Below, in pieces: positions 1 through 5,533 of a DNA stretch of 9,237 bases. Position 1 is the stretch's first letter. Each line of letters begins with the position of its first letter. The notes under the pieces were generated by a model that saw nothing but the letters and a program-made list of their open reading frames with translations, did not search any database and was not told where the DNA came from. The DNA comes from Solirubrobacteraceae bacterium. GTDB taxonomy: Bacteria > Actinomycetota > Thermoleophilia > Solirubrobacterales > Solirubrobacteraceae. The position numbers were made by a program, and so were the translations under genes. The stretch spans positions 1-9,237 of the forward strand of contig JAICJK010000062.1 in assembly GCA_025928415.1 (NCBI GenBank), written 5' to 3'.

Positions 1-48
1 CCCGACGCGGGCGGCGAGGCGTTCGCCCGCTGGCTCGACGGAGGCTGA
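1..48 (+). CDS. C-terminal end of an unidentified protein (partial)
   Basis: The window opens inside a plus-strand reading frame that gives the 15 residues PDAGGEAFARWLDGG and then TGA at 46-48. The codons are G/C-ended like those of the genes around it, which supports real coding sequence. The fragment is too short to assign a family. It ends 25 bases before the convergent stop of the RTX-like gene. The start lies outside the window. Confidence 0.5.
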   Translation, partial: PDAGGEAFARWLDGG

Positions 49-50
49 GC

Positions 51-68
51 GCCGCCCGCGCCGGCGGC
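51..68. terminator. possible GC hairpin between convergent genes
   Basis: GCCGCC at 51-56 and GGCGGC at 63-68 form a perfect 6-bp stem around a 6-base loop. It sits in the 25-base gap between two convergent stop codons, where a bidirectional terminator would be expected. There is no T tract on either side. In DNA this rich in GC, such stems arise by chance, so the call is weak. Confidence 0.25.
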
Positions 69-73
69 CCGGC

Positions 74-727
74 TCAGCGCGCGCCGGCCTGACGCAGCCG
101 GTCGCCGGCGCTCCGGGCGCCGGGCCGGCGGCAGCCGCCGTGCCCGTCGCTGCCGAACGCGCAGAAGTGCTCGACGACCTCGCAGCCCGCCAGCTTGAAG
201 GCGCCGCTCATCCGCACCCGGACGGTGTCCCGGCCGGCGCCGCAGTCGATCGTGCCCTTGCCGTAGAACGCCCAGACGTGGTCGTTGCCCGCGCCGGCCC
301 GCACGGTCGTCCGGCCGTGGCTGGGGTAGATCCAGTCGTTGCCGGCGCCGCCGCTGAGCACGTCGCGCTGACGGGTCGAGTTGCCATGCGGGTCCCAGTC
401 GCCCCAGATGACGTCGCTGCCCGCGCCGCCCGCGATCCGGTCGGAGCCGTGGTGGCCCATGAGCTCGTCGCTCGCCGGGCCGCCGGTCCAGCGGTGGGCG
501 CGCGCGTCGAGGACCTTCCAGACGACGCCGCTGATCGCGGGCCAGCCCTTGTGGCTGACCTTGTCGCCGCCGCCCGCGGTGTGGCGCCCGTTGCCGGGCC
601 CGCAACGCTCGCCGGCGCGCGCCGCGGCGCACGGGTCCGGGGACGAGGCGAGCGCGACGGCGCTCGCGCCCAGGCCGGCGGCCAGCGCGGCCGCGGCGAG
701 TCCTGCGCTGATCTTCCTGCCGAGCAT
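74..727 (-). CDS. small secreted protein with degenerate RTX-like calcium-binding repeats
   Basis: This encodes a 217-residue secreted protein. The N-terminus MLGRKIS followed by an Ala/Leu-rich segment to about residue 27 is a typical Sec signal peptide, with likely cleavage after ALA. Residues 82-110 and 126-171 hold glycine-aspartate nonapeptide-like turns: GGAGSDVIWGD, SGGAGNDWIY, RAGAGNDHVWA and DCGAGRDTV. These resemble the GGxGxDxUx calcium-binding repeats of RTX/hemolysin-type proteins but are few and irregular. Cys162 and Cys182, flanking the last turn, could form a disulfide, and two more Cys lie near the mature N-terminus (33, 42). The ATG at 725-727 is chosen because AGGGGA lies just upstream and the signal peptide starts there; a GTG at 796 would add 23 unlikely residues. 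It is divergent from the SGNH lipase gene. No enzyme domain is visible, so the function is unknown; calcium binding is inferred from the motif. Confidence 0.82.
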   Translation of the reverse strand: MLGRKISAGLAAAALAAGLGASAVALASSPDPCAAARAGERCGPGNGRHTAGGGDKVSHKGWPAISGVVWKVLDARAHRWTGGPASDELMGHHGSDRIAGGAGSDVIWGDWDPHGNSTRQRDVLSGGAGNDWIYPSHGRTTVRAGAGNDHVWAFYGKGTIDCGAGRDTVRVRMSGAFKLAGCEVVEHFCAFGSDGHGGCRRPGARSAGDRLRQAGAR

Positions 728-862
728 CGTTCCCCTGTCGTCGGCCACTGACGGCGAGCGGGGCAGCATGACGGCGCGCGCGGCGCGTCGCGCCACGGGC
801 AGCCGAACCTTTTCCCCCGCGGCGCTCCGGATCGCGGAGGATGCGCCGTCCGGTCAACTTCT

Positions 863-870
863 GGAGGAGA
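863..870 (+). promoter_or_regulatory. strong ribosome binding site that decides a TTG start
   Basis: GGAGGAGA lies before the TTG at 877-879; its GGAGGA core (863-868) leaves 8 bases to the TTG, ideal Shine-Dalgarno spacing. This places the SGNH lipase start at TTG rather than at the in-frame ATG at 841 or the out-of-frame ATG at 870. Confidence 0.8.
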
Positions 871-876
871 TGTCCG

Positions 877-1671
877 TTGCGAACGCCCCGCCGCCGCGCG
901 CCCCTGGTCGCGCTGCTCACCGCCCTGACCCTGCTCGCCGCGCCGGCCGCGGCCGCGCTGGCCGCCGACAGCTACGTCGCGCTCGGCGACTCCTACTCCT
1001 CGGGGACGGGGACGCGGACCTACTTCGACACGACGTGCCAGCGCTCGTACGCCGCCTATCCCGAGCTCGTCGCCAAGGACCGCCCGAACACGACGCTGTC
1101 GATGCAGGCGTGCAGCGGCGCCAAGACCGGCGACGTGCTGGCCAAGCAGGTGCAGGCCCTGACCGCGACGACGCGGTTCGTGACGATCACGATCGGCGGC
1201 AACGACGCCGGCTTCTCGAGCGTCATCACCGAGTGCGCCAAGCCGGCCTGGCTGTCGAACTGCGCGGGCAAGGTCTCCACCGCCCAGACCTACATCCGCA
1301 ACACGCTGCCCGGCAAGCTCGACTCCGTCTACTCGCAGATCTCCACCCGCGCGCCGTCGGCGACGGTGCTCGTGCTCAGCTACCCGCGGCTGTTCAACGG
1401 CGAGGACTGCAACGCGGCGACCTGGTTCTCGCCCGACGACGAGACGCGCCTGAACGCGACGGCCGACCTGCTCCGCGACGTCACCAAGACCCGCGCCGCC
1501 GCCCACGGGTTCGTCTTCCGGGACGCGATCCCGCCCTTCATCGGCCACGCGGTCTGCGGCTCGCCGGAGTGGCTCAACGGCCTGTCCAACCCGATCGGCG
1601 AGAGCTACCACCCGAACACGACCGGCCACAAGCTGGGCTACGAGCCGCTGGTCCGCAGCGTCTTCGGGTAG
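877..1671 (+). CDS. secreted SGNH/GDSL-family lipase or esterase
   Basis: This is a 264-residue secreted ester hydrolase of the Streptomyces-type SGNH family, expected to cleave lipid or other carboxyl esters outside the cell. A signal peptide (RTPRRR, hydrophobic core, AAALA cleavage site, about residues 1-29) precedes block I, ALGDSYSSG, with nucleophile Ser39. Block II Gly81 (ACSGA) and block III Asn109 (TIGGND) form the oxyanion hole. His245 lies in SYHPN near the C-terminus. The residue three before His is Glu242, not the classical Asp; some relatives work with a Ser-His dyad. Six Cys in the mature protein (54, 79, 120, 129, 178, 227) match the three-disulfide pattern known from secreted actinobacterial members. 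The TTG start is set by the GGAGGA at 863 and by the signal peptide beginning right after it. The gene ends 15 bases from the convergent PLD-like gene. The substrate cannot be told from sequence. Confidence 0.93.
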   Translation: MRTPRRRAPLVALLTALTLLAAPAAAALAADSYVALGDSYSSGTGTRTYFDTTCQRSYAAYPELVAKDRPNTTLSMQACSGAKTGDVLAKQVQALTATTRFVTITIGGNDAGFSSVITECAKPAWLSNCAGKVSTAQTYIRNTLPGKLDSVYSQISTRAPSATVLVLSYPRLFNGEDCNAATWFSPDDETRLNATADLLRDVTKTRAAAHGFVFRDAIPPFIGHAVCGSPEWLNGLSNPIGESYHPNTTGHKLGYEPLVRSVFG

Positions 1672-1686
1672 GCCGGAACCGCCGCC

Positions 1687-3135
1687 TCAGCCGTCGTCGA
1701 GCAGGTTCTGCAGCGGACCGAGCAGACGGCGGCTGCGGCGCGAGACGCCGGGCAGCGCGAGCAGGCCGTGCGTCGGCGGCCGGCCCGCCGCCCGGCGCTC
1801 GAGCTGCTCGCGGGCGATCGGGATCCAGTGCTCGTCGACGAGCGTCCGCGGGTCGAGCGCCGCGACCTGCTCGAGCGGCAGCTCGAGGTGCTCGGCCCAC
1901 AGGCGCTCGCGCGTCCGGCGCACCAGGCCGGCGTCGTCGGTGACGACGTTCATCTCGGTGTCGTTGAGCAGCGAGTGCGCGTTGAGGTTGGCGCTGCCGA
2001 TCGTCATCCAGCGGTCGTCGACGATGCCGACCTTGGCGTGGACGTAGAGCGGGTCGTCGCGGTCGCCGGTGCGGCTGCGCAGCGTCGCGGCCAGCAGCCG
2101 CCCGCGCCCGTCGTCCGCGTCGGCCAGGACGCCGAGCTGGCCCTGGGTGTCGTCCTGCCCGTTGTTGGCCTTGGCGGGCAGCAGGACGATGAGCCGGAAG
2201 GCGTCGTCCGGCGGGTGACGGAGCTTGCCGGCGAGGATCGAGACGATCAGCGGCGCCCACAGGAACTGGTTCTCGAGGTAGACGAGCTCCCGCGCGGAGG
2301 ACAGCGCGCGGGTGTACGCCTCGAGGATCCGGAAGTCGCCGCGGGGCACGTGGCGGTACATGTCCTCCGCGACCGTGCGGACGACCTGCACGGTGCTCGG
2401 CCCCGCCGGCGGAGGGTCGGTCACCCCCAGCCGCTCGCCGGCGATCTCCTCCCAGCGCATCGCGAAGTGCCGGGCGACGTCGCCCACCGCCGGGCCGCGC
2501 AGCCGCGTGGCGACGTCGTGCCAGCCCAGCCGCCGCCGCGCGGGGTGCGCGGGCACGTCGAAGCGGTCACCGCCGTAGTCCGTGAGGTCGATGCCGCCGA
2601 CGAAGGCGATCTCGTCGTCGATCACCAGCGTCTTCTCGTGGTGGCAGTGGAACGGGTGCTCCCGGGGGTCGCGCTCGCAGTGGATGCGGGTGCCGCGGAC
2701 GAGGTCGGCGACGCCGTCCTCGACCTCGCCGCGCGTGGGGTGGAAGGCGGGGACGGGCGCGCCGGCCCACACGACGACGCGGACGTCGAGGCGCTCGGCC
2801 AGCTCGGCCAGCAGCGCCCCGAGCACGACCGGGCGCTCGCCGCGCACGAGCTCGAAGTGGGCGGCCAGGTGCCAGCCCGTGAGGTGGACGTGGGAGCGCG
2901 CGCCCTGCAGGGCCTCCGCGATCGCGGGCAGCGCCTCGGCGCCGTCGATCAGGACGTCGAGCTGCGTCCCCGCGCGCGGCGGCGGGTCGCCCGCCGCCCA
3001 CGCGGGCCCCGGCGGCGGGTCGTAGGCCCGCTGCCAGCCCAGGCGCCGCAGCCGCCGGCGGTGATGGCGCTCCACCGCGCGCTCGATCGCGTCGCCGAGC
3101 AGGGCATCGGCGCGGGCAACGGCGTTCGGCGGCAT
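1687..3135 (-). CDS. phospholipase D-like protein with two HKD motifs
   Basis: This 482-residue member of the phospholipase D superfamily would transfer or hydrolyse phosphodiester bonds through a phosphohistidine intermediate. Both catalytic HxKxxxxD motifs are intact: His166-Lys168-Asp173 (HHEKTLVIDD, followed by FVGGIDLTD) and His366-Lys368-Asp373 (VHAKVGIVDD, followed by IGSANLN). The segment LENQFLW (287-293) is also typical of PLD enzymes, and the first motif's surroundings resemble eukaryotic-type PLDs. There is no signal peptide or membrane helix, so it is probably cytoplasmic or peripheral; cardiolipin synthases usually carry N-terminal helices, which are absent here. The N-terminus (about 1-55) is Arg/Pro-rich and probably flexible. 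The ATG at 3135 has GGGGAA 11 bases upstream, a loose fit. It lies 67 bases downstream of the beta-propeller gene in the same direction and may be co-transcribed with it. The substrate is unknown. Confidence 0.9.
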   Translation of the reverse strand: MPPNAVARADALLGDAIERAVERHHRRRLRRLGWQRAYDPPPGPAWAAGDPPPRAGTQLDVLIDGAEALPAIAEALQGARSHVHLTGWHLAAHFELVRGERPVVLGALLAELAERLDVRVVVWAGAPVPAFHPTRGEVEDGVADLVRGTRIHCERDPREHPFHCHHEKTLVIDDEIAFVGGIDLTDYGGDRFDVPAHPARRRLGWHDVATRLRGPAVGDVARHFAMRWEEIAGERLGVTDPPPAGPSTVQVVRTVAEDMYRHVPRGDFRILEAYTRALSSARELVYLENQFLWAPLIVSILAGKLRHPPDDAFRLIVLLPAKANNGQDDTQGQLGVLADADDGRGRLLAATLRSRTGDRDDPLYVHAKVGIVDDRWMTIGSANLNAHSLLNDTEMNVVTDDAGLVRRTRERLWAEHLELPLEQVAALDPRTLVDEHWIPIAREQLERRAAGRPPTHGLLALPGVSRRSRRLLGPLQNLLDDG

Positions 3136-3202
3136 GTCATCAAGCGTTCCCCGAGCGGGCCGCGGCGACGCCCGCGCGCCGCCCCCGCCGCTGCCGCGCT
3201 GC

Positions 3203-4705
3203 TCAGCGCCCGTCCCTCAGCACCTGGATCCCGCCCGTCGTCCCCAGGTAGGCGGTGCCGTCGCGGGCCAGCGCGATCCCCGCGTAGTTGTTGTTGAACG
3301 GCAGCCCGTTGCCGGCGTAGCGCTTGAACGCCGTGCGGCCCGTGTGGGCGTCGATCGCCGTCCAGAACCACGGCTGCGAGCCGTTCGGGTCGGGGTCGCG
3401 CGTGTAGGTGTAGATCAGCCCGGTCTTCGTCGACAGCTTGGGGACCACCGACGGCGCGCGCTCGGTGATGTTCGTCCAGCGCAGCCGGCAGCCCCGGCCG
3501 CCGCGGTCGACGTCCACGCGCGCGAAGCCCGGCTGCGTGAGCGCCCCGCTCGAAGGCCCGAACGGGTCCTGATAGCCGTAGTTGTTCTCGACGAACAGCA
3601 TCCGGCCGGCGGTGAGCAGCGTGTTCTCGGTCGCGCCGGCGCCCTTGGCGAAGACCGGCACCTGGCAGACGACCCGGCGCTGCGCGCGCCGCAGCCGGCG
3701 CGCGGTGCGGTAGACGACCACGTTCATCGGGTCCGCGTTGTCGGTGATCGCGACGTAGCCGCCGTCCATGACCGTCGGGGTCGTGCCCGAGCCGGCATCG
3801 ACCTGGCTGGGCTTGTGGATGCCGGAGTTGCGGTAGCCGGCCTTCCAGTCGATGCGCGGCCGGCCGTCGGCGCCCGCGCTGAAGCGGTACATGCGCTTGT
3901 CGGAGACGATGTAGACGGCCCCGCGGCCGACGGCGAAGGAGTTCTCGACCTCCTCGCCGAGGCGCAGCACCCGGATGCGCCGCGTCCGGGGGTCGAGCAC
4001 GCCCACCGTCCCGTGCTGCTTGGAGACGAACCAGATCCGCCCGCGGAAGTCGGGCAGCGCGGAGGTGATGCCCTCGGTCGTGGGCACCGCGCCGGTCAGG
4101 TCGTAGTCCGCGGTCTTGACGAGCCGCGTGCCGTCCGCCGACTCCGACAGGACGAAGAGGTGGTTGGTCTTCGTCGCGCTCCAGATGCGGTCGTGCGGAT
4201 CGAGGAAGAAGTAGCCGCCGCCGGTGAAGTTCTGGAACGGCTGGGTGCCGGGCAGCGCGGGGGCGTCGGGCAGCGTGTAGGAGGCCACGACCTGCAGCGT
4301 GCGCGGGTCGATCACGCGCGCCTCGGGCGGCGCGATGATCGACGGGCACACGCTGACCAGCCGGCCGCGGCGGTCGAAGGTCAGCGAGCCGCACAGCGAC
4401 GGCGGCAGGCTGCCGGAGGACGCCTGCGAGCCCCGCCCGAGCGGGCCGGCGAAGGGGTAGGCGTCGGTCATCCACGTGTCGTTGTGGATGTTCGAGAACG
4501 GATCGCGCGTCAGGAACGGGTTCTGCGGCGGGTGCGAGGCGGGGAGCGGGTGGGCGGTGGCCGGGCCGCCGAGGCTCTCCGGCAGGGACGTCGCGGGCCC
4601 CGGCGCGATCGGCGCGCCGGCGGCGGCGGGGACGAGCAGCGCGCCGACGAGGAGGGGGAGGGCGAGCGCGCCGGTCCGGCGGCGTCCGCGAGCGGAGAGG
4701 GGCAT
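3203..4705 (-). CDS. secreted beta-propeller-like protein of unknown function
   Basis: This encodes a 500-residue exported protein. Residues 1-30 (RGRRR, a Leu/Ala/Val core, PAAAG before Ala31) form a signal peptide. A Pro-rich linker to about residue 70 follows. The rest shows repeating strand units of the WD/YncE/quinoprotein type: VIDPRTLQVVASY (131-143), FFLDPHDRIWSAT (166-178), RGRIWFVSKQHGTVGVLDPRT (221-241), AVYIVSD (263-269), GGYVAITDN (315-323), WFWTAIDAHTGRTAFKRY (446-463) and DGTAYLGTTGGIQVL (482-496). DP-x-T and DAHTG turns are usual between propeller strands. Four Cys (105, 120, 347, 406) could form disulfides. No catalytic motif is recognised, and a cofactor-free binding or scaffold role is as likely as an enzyme. 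The ATG at 4705 has AGGA seven bases upstream. It heads a probable two-gene unit with the PLD-like gene. The fold call is by pattern only. Confidence 0.82.
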   Translation of the reverse strand: MPLSARGRRRTGALALPLLVGALLVPAAAGAPIAPGPATSLPESLGGPATAHPLPASHPPQNPFLTRDPFSNIHNDTWMTDAYPFAGPLGRGSQASSGSLPPSLCGSLTFDRRGRLVSVCPSIIAPPEARVIDPRTLQVVASYTLPDAPALPGTQPFQNFTGGGYFFLDPHDRIWSATKTNHLFVLSESADGTRLVKTADYDLTGAVPTTEGITSALPDFRGRIWFVSKQHGTVGVLDPRTRRIRVLRLGEEVENSFAVGRGAVYIVSDKRMYRFSAGADGRPRIDWKAGYRNSGIHKPSQVDAGSGTTPTVMDGGYVAITDNADPMNVVVYRTARRLRRAQRRVVCQVPVFAKGAGATENTLLTAGRMLFVENNYGYQDPFGPSSGALTQPGFARVDVDRGGRGCRLRWTNITERAPSVVPKLSTKTGLIYTYTRDPDPNGSQPWFWTAIDAHTGRTAFKRYAGNGLPFNNNYAGIALARDGTAYLGTTGGIQVLRDGR

Positions 4706-4825
4706 GGCCCATTCCTACCGATCGGGGAGCCCCGCCGCCAGGGGACAGCGCCGACGCACCGCGAGCCGGTGTGGGGCCGGATGTTTAGAGTGGCCGCAGT
4801 GCGGGGCACATCGGAGGGTTCTCGA
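4706..4825. promoter_or_regulatory. divergent control region between the propeller gene and the DUF4097 operon
   Basis: These 120 bases separate two divergent units and must carry promoters for both. The only AT-rich patch is at 4781-4791, holding TAGAGT (4786-4791), which fits an actinobacterial -10 pattern (TAnnnT) for plus-strand transcription; no convincing -35 element is seen about 17 bases upstream. A near-palindrome CGGGG-AG-CCCCG at 4723-4734 could be an operator or chance. The promoter call is weak. Confidence 0.35.
4813..4817 (+). promoter_or_regulatory. ribosome binding site suggesting a CTG start
   Basis: GGAGG lies 8 bases upstream of an in-frame CTG at 4826-4828. It falls inside the reading frame that would begin at the ATG at 4781, which argues that translation starts after it. 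Confidence 0.55.
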
Positions 4826-5533
4826 CTGTCGCCGTGGGGGCGGCTCGTGGCCATCTCGGCGACGGTCGTCGTCGGCTGCCTGCTCGCGATCGCGGCCTGG
4901 GGCCTCGCGACCCGCAAGCAGCGCATCACGACGTACGCCGTGGAGGGCACGCTGAGCCGCGTGTCGCTCGACCTCGCCGACGCCGACGTCACCGTCGCCC
5001 GCGGCCCCCGGCCCACCACGGTGACCGTGCGGCGCGACGATCGGTCGGCCTTCGGGCACGCGATCATGGCCTCGCGCGAGCTGTCCGGCCGCGTCCTGCG
5101 GATCCGCTCGCGCTGCCCGGAGACCGTCCTGCACGCCTGCTCGGCGCACTACCGGATCGAGGTGCCCGACAACGTCCCCGTCGACGTGAGCACCGGCGCC
5201 GGCGGCGTGACCCTGCGCGGCTACCGCGGCCGCGCGCGGCTGGCCACGCGCGGCGGCGACATCGACGTGCGCGGCTTCTGCGGCTTCCTGCTGCAGGCCA
5301 GCGCCCAGAGCGGCGACGTGGACGCCCGGACGGCGTGCGCCCCGGAGCAGCTCACGCTGCGCTCGAGCTCGGGCTCCGTGCGCGCGGAGGTCCCGCCCGG
5401 GCGCTACCAGCTCGACGCGGAGAGCGCCTCCGGCCACCGGGTCGTGCGCGGCGTGACGGCCGCCACCGACTCGCCGTTCGCCATCCAGGCCTTCAGCAGC
5501 TCGGGCGACGTCGTCGTGGAGCGGCGGCCGTGA
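4826..5533 (+). CDS. membrane-anchored DUF4097-type beta-repeat protein
   Basis: This encodes about 235 residues: a short basic N-terminus, one transmembrane helix (about 8-27) and an outer domain. The outer domain has repeated Gly-turn/strand units: TGAGGVTLRG (123-132), RGGDIDVRG (142-150), QSGDVDAR (161-168), SSGSVRAEV (181-189) and SSGDVVVE (225-232). This is the pattern of the DUF4097 family, a right-handed beta-solenoid-like fold often found beside regulators and sensor kinases. Four outer Cys (97, 105, 152, 171) may form disulfides. Start choice: codons from 4781 to 4825 include TTT, AGA, GCA, ACA, GGT, TCT and CGA, rare in this genome, while from CTG 4826 onward third positions are nearly all G/C, and GGAGG sits 8 bases before that CTG. 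Alternatives are ATG 4781 and GTG 4847. The stop overlaps the kinase start (GTGA), so the two are translationally coupled. The molecular function of the family is not established. Confidence 0.82.
   Translation: MSPWGRLVAISATVVVGCLLAIAAWGLATRKQRITTYAVEGTLSRVSLDLADADVTVARGPRPTTVTVRRDDRSAFGHAIMASRELSGRVLRIRSRCPETVLHACSAHYRIEVPDNVPVDVSTGAGGVTLRGYRGRARLATRGGDIDVRGFCGFLLQASAQSGDVDARTACAPEQLTLRSSSGSVRAEVPPGRYQLDAESASGHRVVRGVTAATDSPFAIQAFSSSGDVVVERRP

Noticed and set aside
870..872. ATG just after GGAGGAG as the SGNH start
   Set aside because: It is in a different frame from the SGNH gene and too close to the ribosome site; the frame gives a low-complexity product.
728..876. Divergent 149-bp gap between the RTX-like and SGNH genes searched for promoters and operators
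   Set aside because: It must contain both promoters, but apart from the two ribosome sites I could not see a convincing -35/-10 pair or inverted repeat in it.
208..1629. Open frame of 473 codons on the minus strand across the RTX-like and SGNH genes
   Set aside because: It runs antisense to the SGNH gene and through another frame of the RTX-like gene, and its product is Arg/Gly/Ala-rich with no recognisable motif.
3162..3182. GCGGCG/CGCCGC inverted repeat in the gap between the propeller and PLD-like genes
   Set aside because: The 6-bp arms with a 9-base loop and no T tract are within chance expectation for this composition, so no terminator is called.
2949..4712. Open frame of 587 codons on the minus strand, overlapping the propeller gene
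   Set aside because: It is rich in Arg/Pro/Ala with no domain pattern and lies in the other frame of a gene with a signal peptide, ribosome site and regular strands. Long spurious frames are normal at this GC content.
4723..4734. CGGGG-AG-CCCCG near-palindrome as a regulator site
   Set aside because: Only 5-bp arms and GC-only; no second copy was noticed nearby, so it is mentioned only within the divergent region.
3134..4780. Long plus-strand open frame upstream of and continuous with the DUF4097 gene
   Set aside because: It is antisense to the propeller gene, of low-complexity composition, and shows no motif until the DUF4097 segment. The codon-use shift at 4826 marks the real beginning.
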